In this document: piece after piece, positions 7,703-15,592 of the stretch
Numbering within the stretch: position 1 is the stretch's first letter
Layout: every line of letters begins with the position of its first letter
Assembly: GCF_024171785.1 (NCBI RefSeq)
Contig: NZ_JAMTCK010000003.1
Span: forward strand, 1 to 64,000
Direction: 5' to 3'
DNA: 64,000 nucleotides
Origin: Goodfellowiella coeruleoviolacea
GTDB lineage: Bacteria; Actinomycetota; Actinomycetes; Mycobacteriales; Pseudonocardiaceae
Program-made: the position numbers and the translations under genes
Notes under the pieces: generated by a model
Databases searched by the model: none
Told to the model about the DNA's origin: nothing
The model's input: the letters and a program-made list of their open reading frames with translations, nothing else

Positions 7703-8916
7703 GCTGGATCGACGATCCCGCCTTCACCGCCGACCAGCCGTTCGGCCCGCAGACCCTGCCCTACGGGGTGGTGGAGCTGGACGACGGGCCGAGCGTGGCG
7801 GTCCGCGTGGGTGAGCACGCCCTGCCGCTGCGGCCGGTCGCGGCCAGCCTGGGAGAACGGCTGGCCGAGGTGGTCTCGGCCGGCTCGCTGGACCCGCTGC
7901 TGGCCGCGGGCCGGCCGGTGTGGAGCGAACTGCGGGCCAGGCTGATCGAGCTGGTCGGCGCGAGCGCGGCGCCCGCCGGCGGCCGGCTGCTCCCGCTTGA
8001 CCGGCAGCGGCCCGTGCTGCCCTTCACCGTGGGCGACTACGTCGACTTCTACTCCTCGCGCCACCACGCGGAGAACGCCACCCGGATCTTCCGGCCCAAC
8101 GGCGTGCTGCCGCCGAACTGGACCCACCAGCCGATCGGCTACCACGGCCGGTCCGGCACCGTGGTGGTGTCCGGCACGCCCGTGGTGCGGCCGAGCGGGC
8201 AGCGCAGGGGCGAGTCCGGCCCGGTGTTCGGGCCGACCACCGCACTGGACATCGAGGCCGAGGTCGGGTTCGTGTGCGGCGGCCCGGTGGCCCGGCGGGT
8301 GCCGGTGTCGGCCGCGGCCGAGCACGTGTTCGGGGTCGCCCTGGTCAACGACTGGTCCGCGCGGGACATCCAGGCGTGGGAGTCCCAGCCGCTCGGGCCG
8401 TTCCTGGGCAAGTCCTTCGCCACCTCCATCTCCGCGTGGATCACGCCGCTGGAGGCGTTCGCGGTGGCCAGGGTCGCGCCGCCGGCGCTGCCCCACCCGC
8501 CCATGGACTACCTGGCCGAGGACCAGCCGTGGGGCCTGGACCTGACGCTCGCGGTGCGGTGGAACGACACCGTGGTGGCCACCCCGCCGTTCGCCGAGAT
8601 GTCCTGGACCTTCGCCCAGCAACTGGCCCACCTCACGGTGAACGGCGCCACGGTCCGCCCCGGCGACCTGTTCGCCTCCGGCACGGTGTCCGGCCCGGAG
8701 CCGCGACAGCGGGGCTGCCTGCTGGAGCTGACCTGGGGCGGCCGGGAACAGCTCACCCTGGCCGACGGCACCACGCGCACCTACCTGGCGGACGGCGACA
8801 CCGTGGTCATCACCGCGACCGCGCCGGGTGAGGACGGTTCCGTGGTGGGGTTGGCCGAGGTCAGTGGAACGGTGCTGCCCGTGCACGGCCCAGGGGACCA
8901 CCCGGAACGGAGGTGA
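7699..8916 (+). CDS. fahA: Fumarylacetoacetase
   Basis: A 405-residue hydrolase of the last step of tyrosine/homogentisate degradation, splitting fumarylacetoacetate into fumarate and acetoacetate. The N-terminal domain is followed by the catalytic beta-roll: VDFYSSRHHAENATRIFRP carries the catalytic-His region, PIGYHGRSG the substrate loop, and ALDIEAEVGFV plus VNDWSARDIQAWE the Mg/Ca-binding acidic residues. Length matches the family (about 400-420). It overlaps both neighbours (GTGA at each junction or close to it), making an operon with the upstream unknown protein and the downstream IclR regulator. Homogentisate dioxygenase and maleylacetoacetate isomerase genes are not in the window. 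Confidence 0.95.
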   Translation: MSWIDDPAFTADQPFGPQTLPYGVVELDDGPSVAVRVGEHALPLRPVAASLGERLAEVVSAGSLDPLLAAGRPVWSELRARLIELVGASAAPAGGRLLPLDRQRPVLPFTVGDYVDFYSSRHHAENATRIFRPNGVLPPNWTHQPIGYHGRSGTVVVSGTPVVRPSGQRRGESGPVFGPTTALDIEAEVGFVCGGPVARRVPVSAAAEHVFGVALVNDWSARDIQAWESQPLGPFLGKSFATSISAWITPLEAFAVARVAPPALPHPPMDYLAEDQPWGLDLTLAVRWNDTVVATPPFAEMSWTFAQQLAHLTVNGATVRPGDLFASGTVSGPEPRQRGCLLELTWGGREQLTLADGTTRTYLADGDTVVITATAPGEDGSVVGLAEVSGTVLPVHGPGDHPERR

Positions 8917-8921
8917 TCGCG

Positions 8922-9902
8922 GTGGTCGGCAGACCGCCCCCGCCGGCCCGGCGCACGCCGTCGTCAGCCGCCGGCCCGGCCGCACCGTGGGCGTCGGCGT
9001 CGTCCGCGGCGGCGCCCTCGGCACAGGCCGCGGTGCCGGGCGCGGACGTGGCACCCAGCGCGGCCCCGGCCGGGCCAGCGGCTTCGGTGGCCGTGCCGAG
9101 CACCGCGGTCACCCCGTCGGCGGCTCCCCGCTCGGCGCCTTCCCACGCGGCATCTCCCCACGCGGCGGTGCCCCCGTTGGCCGCGCACCCGGTGGGGAGC
9201 GGCGCGCCGGCCGGGCTGGTCTCGGCCGCACCGGTCGAGGCCGTGACCCTGGACGGGGTGACCAGGCCGGCCGCGGCCAAGGAGAGTTCGCTGACGCTGG
9301 AGCGCGGGCTGGCGCTGTTACAGGCGGTGGCCGACGCCGACACCGAGGCGTTGAGCATCAGCGACCTGGCCGCCACGATCGGCGCCAGCCGGGCGGCCGT
9401 CTACCGGCTGCTGGTGCCGTTGCAGGCCAGGGGACTGGTGCGGCGGGACGGCTCCAAGGTGCGGCTCGGCCTCGGCGTGCTGCGCCTGGCCGCCAGGGCA
9501 CTGCCGCAGCTGCGGGTGGCCGCCCTGCCCGCGCTGCGCACCCTGGCCGAGCAGGTGGGGGCGACCGCGCACCTCACCGTGGCGGACGGGCCCGAGGCGC
9601 AGGCCGTGGCCGTGGTCGAGCCGTCCTGGACCGCGTTCCACGTCGCCTACCGGGTGGGCACCCGCCACCCGGTGCGCCTGGGCGCGGCCGGCCGGGCCAT
9701 CGAACTGCCCCCGGGTGCGGACCCCTGGGTGTGCACGATGGGCGAGTTACAGCCGGGCGCGTGCGGGGTGGCCGCTCCGGTGCGGGGCGTGCCCGGGCTG
9801 CGGGCCAGCGTGGGCGTGGTCGCCATGCAGGAACTCGACGTCGACCGGGTCGGGCCGGCCGTGCTGACGGCCGCGACCGAGGTGGCCCAGGCCCTGCACT
9901 GA
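8922..9902 (+). CDS. IclR family regulator with long Ala/Pro-rich N-terminus
   Basis: The IclR winged helix begins only at about residue 120 (TLERGLALLQAVADA, then LSISDLAATIGASRAAVYRLLVPLQARGLV) and is followed by a shortened IclR ligand domain to the C-terminus. Residues 1-110 are low-complexity Ala/Pro/Val/Gly. The GTG at 8922 has GGAGG nine bases upstream; another GTG at 8913 overlaps the fahA stop. The ligand domain lacks some of the usual length (total effector region about 140 residues). IclR proteins often control aromatic catabolism (HmgR, PcaR), so control of the fahA operon is the natural proposal. Translation could also begin nearer the helix-turn-helix, which would remove the odd leader. 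Confidence 0.82.
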   Translation: MVGRPPPPARRTPSSAAGPAAPWASASSAAAPSAQAAVPGADVAPSAAPAGPAASVAVPSTAVTPSAAPRSAPSHAASPHAAVPPLAAHPVGSGAPAGLVSAAPVEAVTLDGVTRPAAAKESSLTLERGLALLQAVADADTEALSISDLAATIGASRAAVYRLLVPLQARGLVRRDGSKVRLGLGVLRLAARALPQLRVAALPALRTLAEQVGATAHLTVADGPEAQAVAVVEPSWTAFHVAYRVGTRHPVRLGAAGRAIELPPGADPWVCTMGELQPGACGVAAPVRGVPGLRASVGVVAMQELDVDRVGPAVLTAATEVAQALH

Positions 9903-9921
9903 GCAGTGCGCGCTGCCCGCT

Positions 9922-9964
9922 GGGCACTGGGTAGCACTGGGCAGCACTGGGCACTGGGCACGGC
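9922..9964. repeat. Degenerate GGCACTGG/AGCACTGG short repeat
   Basis: Between two convergent genes, the octamer-like unit GGGCACTGG or GTAGCACTGG recurs about four times in 40 bp, with further GGGCACTG copies just outside. It looks like slippage expansion; its complement can pair with flanking GCAGTGC sequences, so a weak terminator role is possible. Confidence 0.5.
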
Positions 9965-9980
9965 ACCGCGCGGGCACTGC

Positions 9981-10835
9981 TCACCGGGCGGCCGCGGGCC
10001 GCGGCTGGAAGTCGGCGGCGTGGTCGCGCGCCCACTCCAGGAAGGTCCGCGCCGGCCTGCCGGTGACCTCCTGCACGGTGGTGGTGACCGGGGCGGGTGG
10101 CTGGGCCGCCATGCTGGCGTAGCCGTCCAGCAGGACATCCACGAACGACAGCGGGATGCCGTCGGCGAGCAGCTGTTCCCGGGCGTCGGCGCGGTCCAGT
10201 TCGACCCAGCGCAGCGGCCGGCCGATGGCCGTGCCGATGACCCGCACCTGCTCCGCCTGGGACAGCACCCGCGGCCCGGTCAGCAGGTAGCTGGCCCGGT
10301 CGTGCCCGTCCTCGGTGAGCGCCCGCACCGCCACCGCCGCGATGTCGCGTTCGTGCAGCACGGCCATGCCCAGCGCGCCGTGGCTGCCCCGCACCACGTC
10401 ACCGCGGCGGATCTGCGGCACCCACCACAGCGCGTTGGCCGCGAACGTGCTGGGCCGCAGGTAGGTCCAGCTCGCGGCGGACCGGGCGAGCAGGTCGCGC
10501 TGCCGGTCGAAGCCGAAGTCGGCGAGCGCCCCGGTGCCGAGCAGCACGACGCGGCGCGCGTGCCCGCCGACCAGGTCCAGCACCGCGGGCGCGGCCTCGG
10601 CGGTGTGCAGCGGCCAGATCAGGAACACGGCGTCGACGCCGGTCAGGCCGGGCCGCAGGCTGTCGGGGTCGGCGAGGTCGCCGCGGACCACCTCGACGCC
10701 CTCGGGCAGTCGGGCCGCGCCGGGGTCGCGGGTCAGCGCGCGCACGGCCACCCCGGAGTCCAGCAGCTGTGCCACCACCTCGCGGCCGACGTTGCCGGTC
10801 GCGCCGGTCACCAGGATCCTCGGGTCGTTGTTCAT
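9981..10835 (-). CDS. NmrA-like NAD(P)-binding protein
   Basis: A 284-residue Rossmann protein of the NmrA/atypical SDR group. The nucleotide motif GATGNVGREVV is at residues 10-20, with RALTRDPGAARLPEGVEVVRGDLADPDSL following. The usual SDR catalytic Tyr-x-x-x-Lys is not evident, as expected for this group; it may be a NAD(P)H-quinone reductase of the QorB type or a redox sensor. ATG at 10835 is preceded by GGAAAGGAAC. It is divergent from an Lrp-type regulator, which probably controls it. Confidence 0.85.
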   Translation of the reverse strand: MNNDPRILVTGATGNVGREVVAQLLDSGVAVRALTRDPGAARLPEGVEVVRGDLADPDSLRPGLTGVDAVFLIWPLHTAEAAPAVLDLVGGHARRVVLLGTGALADFGFDRQRDLLARSAASWTYLRPSTFAANALWWVPQIRRGDVVRGSHGALGMAVLHERDIAAVAVRALTEDGHDRASYLLTGPRVLSQAEQVRVIGTAIGRPLRWVELDRADAREQLLADGIPLSFVDVLLDGYASMAAQPPAPVTTTVQEVTGRPARTFLEWARDHAADFQPRPAAAR

Positions 10836-10976
10836 CGGTGTTCCTTTCCCGGCTGCCGTGCCCCGGGGGCACGGGCGCGCCGGTCGGGGGGACAGGGCGA
10901 AGACGGCGGCAACGGTCCTGCCGGCGGAGTGCGGGCACCAGCCAGTCGGCCAGATCCGCTGATTTCCGCCACTGAT

Positions 10977-10982
10977 TACGCT
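10977..10982 (+). promoter_or_regulatory. -10 element TACGCT, leaderless start of Lrp gene
   Basis: TACGCT, 6-nt spacer, GTG at 10989, no Shine-Dalgarno. Confidence 0.5.
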
Positions 10983-10988
10983 GTGGCG

Positions 10989-12029
10989 GTGGAATCCGCC
11001 GTGGCACCCGCCGTGCTGGATGGGCTCGACCGGGGGCTGGTGCACGCGCTCCAGGTCGACGGCAGGGCCCCGTTCAGCCGGATCGCGGCCGTGCTCGGGG
11101 TGTCCGAACAGACCGTTGCCCGCCGCTACCGGCGGCTGCGCTCGGCCGGGGTGCTCCGGGTGGTCGGCGCGGTCAACGCCGCCCGGCTCGGCCACGCCTC
11201 GTGGACGGTGCGGCTGCGCTGCACCCCGGACGCGGCCGAGCCCATCGCCGCGGCGCTGGCCCGCCGCCCCGACACGTTCTGGGTGCACGTGCTGTCCGGT
11301 GGCACCGAGATCTCCTGCAACGTCCTGGCCCGCACGGCCGCGGACCGGGACGCGCTGCTGCTGGCGAAGTTGCCGCGCACCAGCCGGATCCTCGGGATGA
11401 CCGCGCACTCGATCCTGCACGGGTTCGCCCTGCCCGACGACTGGTCGGGACTGGCCTGGCTGACCGACGCGCAGGTCGCCCAGCTCCGGCGGGGCCGGCC
11501 GGCGGCGCCGGACCACCGGGGCGAGCGGGCGGACCCGGGCGAGCGGGTCGTGCTGGAGCGGGGGGACCACGCGCTGCTGGCGGCACTGGCCCGGGACGGG
11601 CGCGCCGGCCACGCCGAACTCGCGGCCGGCACCGGGTGGTCGGAGTCCACGGTGCGGCGGCGCGTGGACCACCTGCGCCGCGCCGGGGTGCTCACCTACC
11701 AGCTCGACATCCCACCCGCCGCGCTCGGCTTCCACGCCGAGGCGCGGCTGTGGATGTCGGTGCGGCCGGCCGGGCTGGTCGGCGTGGCCAACACCCTGGC
11801 CGGCCACGCCGAGGTGAGCTTCGTGGCGGTGACCACCGGGCCCACCAACCTGGTGGCCACGGTGGTCTGCCGCGACTCGCACGGGCTCTACCGCTACCTG
11901 ACCGAGCGGGTGGCCGCGCTGGAGGCGGTTCGCGACGTGGAGACGGCACCGGTGATCCGCACGGTCAAGCGCGCCGGCGCTGTGCTGCCGTTGCCCGGGC
12001 CGGGCACCACCTCGGCGACCGGACAGTGA
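10989..12029 (+). CDS. Lrp/AsnC regulator with two tandem modules
   Basis: A 346-residue protein made of two Lrp/AsnC units. Module one: helix-turn-helix at about residues 10-60 (LDRGLVHALQVDGRAPFSRIAAVLGVSEQTVARRYRRL) and an effector-type beta region. Module two: helix-turn-helix at about 190-245 (ALLAALARDGRAGHAELAAGTGWSESTVRRRVDHL) and a second effector region ending near 335. Double-length AsnC proteins are known in actinobacteria; most Lrp proteins are half this size. The GTG at 10989 follows a -10 element by 6 nt; the GTG two codons earlier is an alternative. The divergent NmrA-like gene is its likely target. Confidence 0.87.
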   Translation: MESAVAPAVLDGLDRGLVHALQVDGRAPFSRIAAVLGVSEQTVARRYRRLRSAGVLRVVGAVNAARLGHASWTVRLRCTPDAAEPIAAALARRPDTFWVHVLSGGTEISCNVLARTAADRDALLLAKLPRTSRILGMTAHSILHGFALPDDWSGLAWLTDAQVAQLRRGRPAAPDHRGERADPGERVVLERGDHALLAALARDGRAGHAELAAGTGWSESTVRRRVDHLRRAGVLTYQLDIPPAALGFHAEARLWMSVRPAGLVGVANTLAGHAEVSFVAVTTGPTNLVATVVCRDSHGLYRYLTERVAALEAVRDVETAPVIRTVKRAGAVLPLPGPGTTSATGQ

Positions 12030-12129
12030 TCCAGGTCACGGAACCGCAACCGACTGATAACCATCCGATCGGGGTATTGACGCCGCCGGTTGTGTCTTTT
12101 GTCGGTCGGGTGACGTGAGGAGCGGTTTC

Positions 12130-12795
12130 GTGCGAGTTCGACCCATCGTGGCCAGGTCGGCCGTGGCGGTCGCGGCCCTGGTGCTGGCCGCCGGCTGCGC
12201 TGGCGGTGACAGCGGCGGCGCGGGCAGCGGTGCCTCCACCACCGCCACGTCGGGCAGCACCACGGGCACCTCCACCGCCGGGTCGTCCGCGTCCTCGGCG
12301 CAGCCCACGTCCTCGGCCGCGGCCGGCGCGAGCGGCGTCGGCCTCACCAAGCCGGGCACCACGCTCAAGGTGGGCGAACGGGCCGTGGTCCCGTTCGAGT
12401 ACGCCGACTACAAGGGCACCCTCGGGCTGACCGTGACCAGCATCGACAAGGGCGACCCGGCCGATCTGGCCGCGCTCCAGCTCGGTGACCGGGCCGCCGG
12501 GATGACCCCGTACTACGTGCGGATCACCGTGGACAACGAGGGCGGCACCGACCTGTCGAACGTGTTCGTGCACGGGTGGGACGGCCTGCTGGCCGACGGT
12601 GACCAGGCCCAGGCGGTTTCCGTGATCGGCAGCTTCGACAAGTGCGACGACTCCGGCGCGAACGACGGCTTCACCACCAAGGGCGCGACCTTCCAGATGT
12701 GCCACCTCGCGCTGGCCGGTCAGGGCACCGCCGTGACCGCGGCCCAGTACGGGGACGGCGACTACAGCGACAAGCCGGTCGTCTGGAAGCAGTGA
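12130..12795 (+). CDS. Secreted lipoprotein, unknown function
   Basis: A 221-residue protein with a basic start, a hydrophobic signal segment and lipobox LAAGC (Cys at about residue 22), followed by a Gly/Ser/Thr-rich spacer of about 50 residues. The remaining domain (about 75-221: GTTLKVGERAVVPFEY, then GLTVTSIDKGDPADL, then YYVRITVDNEGGTDLSN) has the beta-sandwich pattern of DUF4352/DUF4190-linked telokin-like lipoproteins. GTG at 12130 is chosen because AGGAG lies eight bases upstream; GTG at 12115 lacks a site. Exposed on the outer face of the membrane; ligand unknown. Confidence 0.82.
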   Translation: MRVRPIVARSAVAVAALVLAAGCAGGDSGGAGSGASTTATSGSTTGTSTAGSSASSAQPTSSAAAGASGVGLTKPGTTLKVGERAVVPFEYADYKGTLGLTVTSIDKGDPADLAALQLGDRAAGMTPYYVRITVDNEGGTDLSNVFVHGWDGLLADGDQAQAVSVIGSFDKCDDSGANDGFTTKGATFQMCHLALAGQGTAVTAAQYGDGDYSDKPVVWKQ

Positions 12796-12859
12796 CCGGG
12801 GCGGCGGTGCCCGGGTGCGGGCGCCGCGGCAGGGAAGACTTCCTCGGGGATGGGGAAGA

Positions 12860-12893
12860 AACGGTCTCTGGGCGGGTTCGCCCAGAGACCGTT
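12860..12893. terminator. Bidirectional hairpin terminator
   Basis: A 15-bp perfect stem (12860-12874 with 12879-12893) and 4-nt loop between the lipoprotein gene and the convergent UPF0016 gene. A partial T-rich stretch (CTGCTTT) follows on the + strand. Confidence 0.8.
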
Positions 12894-12969
12894 CTGCTTT
12901 CCGGGGTGCCGGCCGCCGGCTGTCACCAGGGGGCCAACCACCCGGCCAACCAGGGGCTGACCGGGGGGC

Positions 12970-13575
12970 TCAGCCGAGCACCGCCTGGACCAGGGCGACC
13001 AGGGCGAACGCCCCGAACACCACGCCGGCGCCGCGCTGCACCCAGTGCGCCGGCACCCGGCTGCGGATCTTGCGACCGACCAGCACGGCCAGCCCGGTCA
13101 CCGCCATCAGCGCCAGCCAGGTGCCCAGCATGACCGCCACCGGCTGGGCGTACCTGGCGGCCACGCCCACCGCGGCGAGCTGGGAGGCGTCCCCCCACTC
13201 GGCCGCGAACAGCATGCCGAACGAGGTCAGGGCCGCGCGCAGGAACGAGGCCGTCGGCCGCGCCGACGCGGCCTGGTCGCCCAGCTCGTCGCTGTCCTGA
13301 CGGCTGAACCCCTCCCGGAACAGCAGGAACGCGCCGACGCCGAACAGCACGGCCACCGCCGCCGCCACCAGGCGTTCGGGCAACAGGGTGATCGCGCTGC
13401 CGAGGCCGACCGCGATGATCGACTGGAGGGTGAAGGCGACCGCGGCACCGGCCACCACGGGCAGCGCGTGGAACCGCGTGGTCAGTACCAGGGTGAGTGC
13501 CGTGGTCTTGTCCGGCAGTTCCAGCACGAAGACCGCGCCGAACGCCGTAACCAGGGCCAACAGCCAAGAAGCCAT
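12970..13575 (-). CDS. UPF0016/GDT1-family Mn2+ (Ca2+) exporter
   Basis: A 201-residue membrane protein with six hydrophobic segments and the duplicated signature of the UPF0016 (TMEM165/GDT1/MneA) family: FVLELPDKTTALTLVLTTRF near residue 20 and LFAAEWGDASQLAAVGVAARY in the second half, i.e. the E-x-G/P-D-K/R-T/S motif pair that binds the cation. Bacterial members export manganese. The ATG at 13575 begins the conserved family region. Upstream on the same strand is a candidate yybP-ykoY riboswitch and a hairpin covering the Shine-Dalgarno sequence, so Mn2+-dependent expression is predicted. Confidence 0.9.
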   Translation of the reverse strand: MASWLLALVTAFGAVFVLELPDKTTALTLVLTTRFHALPVVAGAAVAFTLQSIIAVGLGSAITLLPERLVAAAVAVLFGVGAFLLFREGFSRQDSDELGDQAASARPTASFLRAALTSFGMLFAAEWGDASQLAAVGVAARYAQPVAVMLGTWLALMAVTGLAVLVGRKIRSRVPAHWVQRGAGVVFGAFALVALVQAVLG

Positions 13576-13587
13576 GAAGGTGCAGAT

Positions 13588-13612
13588 CCTCCCGTCCGAC
13601 CCGGACGGAGGC
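13588..13612 (-). promoter_or_regulatory. Hairpin sequestering the ribosome-binding site
   Basis: On the minus strand, CCTCCGTCCG can pair with CGGACGGGAGG (one bulged G), leaving only a few loop bases. The GGGAGG in the right arm is the only good Shine-Dalgarno candidate for the UPF0016 gene. This is the expected position of a translational expression platform for the upstream riboswitch. Confidence 0.6.
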
Positions 13613-13647
13613 ATGCTGACCCCGACCGGGTGTGTCACAACCCGGCC

Positions 13648-13773
13648 GGAGGTCTCGTTCGCCCATCGCAGTGGGTGAGGGACCGGACCCAGAGATCAGG
13701 TCAGTCTGTCGATCACCTCGCCACGCCGTCGCGGTCCTCTCGGGCCGGTCGAACGCGGGAACTACTCCCCTCA
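13648..13773 (-). ncRNA. Candidate yybP-ykoY manganese riboswitch
   Basis: On the minus strand the leader starts GAGGGGAGTAGTTCCC, matching the conserved GGGGAGUAG of the yybP-ykoY class (RF00080), has ACAGACTGACC in the middle (compare GUCAGU), and closes with GGGCGAACGAGACCTCC, resembling the 3' consensus ending in GAGACC or AAGACC. The family is a Mn2+ sensor that commonly precedes UPF0016 exporters, exactly the gene found downstream. A second hairpin (CCGGCCGGGT with ACCCGGTCGG, about 13623-13650) follows. Covariance scoring has not been done. Confidence 0.75.
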
Positions 13774-13985
13774 GGCACTAAACATGCTACCGGGCGCATG
13801 CGTGCGCGGCGAGGATGACCAGGGCGAAACGTGGTGAGTCCCACTGTCGGTGGCATGCCGCACCCATCCGGGTGACCGCGCTCACGGGACCTTGGTCCTG
13901 GGTGGACAGAGGACCCGCGTCCCTGCTCAGCGCGGCTGTGCGCACCTACTGTCAACGGTGAACGCACAGCTGGGGGAGGCTCGGA

Positions 13986-15581
13986 GTGGACGTGCTGGAC
14001 GTGGCCCGGTGGCAGTTCGGGATCACCACCGTCTACCACTTTCTGATGGTTCCGCTGACGATCGGTCTCGCACTGCTGGTCGCGGGCATGCAGACGGCCT
14101 GGTACCGCACGGGCAAGCCGCGGTACCTGGCGATGACCAAGTTCTGGGGCAAGTTGATGATGATCAACTTCGCCATGGGCGTGGTCACCGGCATCGTGCA
14201 GGAGTTCCAGTTCGGCATGACCTGGAGCGCCTACTCGCGGTTCGTCGGCGATGTGTTCGGCGCCCCGCTGGCCATGGAGGGGCTGGTCGCCTTCTTCGTC
14301 GAGTCGACCTTCCTCGGGCTGTGGATCTTCGGCTGGGACCGGCTGTCCCGCCGCGTCCACCTGGCATGCGTCTGGGCGTTCTCGCTGGCCACGGCCGCGT
14401 CCGCGTACTTCATCCTGGCCGCCAACTCGTGGATGCAGCACCCGGTCGGCGTCGAACTGGTCGACGGCCGCCCCCGGCTCACCTCCATCTGGGCGGTGCT
14501 GGGCAACAACACCGTGCTCGCCGCGTTCCCGCACACCCTGGCCGGCGCCTTCGCCGTGGCCGCCACGTTGCTGGTGGGCGTCTCGGCCTGGCACCTGTGG
14601 CACAAGCACCGCGACCGGCAGGAGGAGCGCGACGCGGCGGACCCGGCTGACCGCGCGGTCTGGCAGGCGTCGCTGCGGCTGGGCGGCTGGGTCGGTGTCC
14701 TGGCCTTCGCCGCCGTGGCGATCAGCGGGGACGCCCAGGGCAAGCTCATGTTCGAGCAGCAGCCCATGAAGATGGCCGCGGCCGAGGCCCTGTGCCACAC
14801 CGAGGCACCCGCGTCGTTCTCGGTGTTCGCCTACGGCGACGTGTCCCGGTCCGACTGCGAGAACGTCAAGAGCATCAACCTGCCCGCGCTGCTGTCCTTC
14901 CTGGCGCACAGCGACTTCACCACCGAGGTCAAGGGCGTGCAGGACCTCATCCCCGAGTACCAGGCCAAGTACGGCACCCACTACCCGGTCGACGAGCGGT
15001 TGGGCGCGCTGTCCGGGCAGCCCATCGACTACGTGCCGGTGCTGCCGGTGACCTACTGGGGATTCCGCCTGATGATCGGGTTCGGCGCGGTCGCGGCCGG
15101 CGCCGGCGTGCTCGCGCTGTGGCTCACCCGCCGAGGGCGCATCCCGCGCAGCCGCTGGTTCCCCCGGCTGGCCCTGGCCAGCATCGCCACCCCGTTCCTG
15201 GCCAACTCGGTCGGCTGGATCTTCACCGAGATGGGCCGGCAGCCGTTCGTGGTCGTGCCCAACCCGTCCGGAGTGGACGGGGTGTGGATGTACACGGCGA
15301 CCGCGGTGTCCAACCTGTCCGTGGGCGAGGTGCTCACCTCGCTGATCACCCTCACCCTGGTCTACGGGGTGCTGGCCGGGGTGGAGGTCTTCCTGCTGCG
15401 CCGCTACGCCCGGGCGGGTGTGGCCGGGGTGATGCCGGCCGGGGCCGGCGGTGCCACCGGTGGCGGGGACGCCAACGACCGGGACGCCGACGACGGGGAC
15501 GCCGACGACCGGGACGGCACCGGTGGGCGCGGCGGTGCTGACCGGGCCAAGGCCGACGACGTGCTCTCCTTCGCGTACTAG
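13986..15581 (+). CDS. cydA: Cytochrome bd quinol oxidase subunit I
   Basis: A 531-residue membrane protein, large subunit of the bd-type terminal oxidase that reduces O2 to water with quinol. It begins LDVARWQFGITTVYHFLMVPLTIG with the haem-ligand His in the first helix; QEFQFGMTWSAYSRFVGD and AMEGLVAFFVESTFLG carry the conserved Glu residues, and GRQPFVVVPNPSG is the Q-loop-side motif. It has the short Q-loop form usual in actinobacteria. The C-terminus ends in an unusual Asp/Gly/Arg tail (DRDADDGDADDRDG) encoded by imperfect 9-18 bp DNA repeats. GTG at 13986 has GGGGGAGG seven to fourteen bases upstream. First gene of cydA-cydB-cydDC. Confidence 0.97.
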   Translation: MDVLDVARWQFGITTVYHFLMVPLTIGLALLVAGMQTAWYRTGKPRYLAMTKFWGKLMMINFAMGVVTGIVQEFQFGMTWSAYSRFVGDVFGAPLAMEGLVAFFVESTFLGLWIFGWDRLSRRVHLACVWAFSLATAASAYFILAANSWMQHPVGVELVDGRPRLTSIWAVLGNNTVLAAFPHTLAGAFAVAATLLVGVSAWHLWHKHRDRQEERDAADPADRAVWQASLRLGGWVGVLAFAAVAISGDAQGKLMFEQQPMKMAAAEALCHTEAPASFSVFAYGDVSRSDCENVKSINLPALLSFLAHSDFTTEVKGVQDLIPEYQAKYGTHYPVDERLGALSGQPIDYVPVLPVTYWGFRLMIGFGAVAAGAGVLALWLTRRGRIPRSRWFPRLALASIATPFLANSVGWIFTEMGRQPFVVVPNPSGVDGVWMYTATAVSNLSVGEVLTSLITLTLVYGVLAGVEVFLLRRYARAGVAGVMPAGAGGATGGGDANDRDADDGDADDRDGTGGRGGADRAKADDVLSFAY

Positions 15582-15592
15582 GAGTTGTGGTG

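Noticed and set aside
9906-10988. Upstream extension of the Lrp reading frame across the NmrA gene
   Set aside because: The long frame is the shadow of the NmrA gene on the opposite strand; the Lrp helix-turn-helix begins after a leaderless promoter at 10977.
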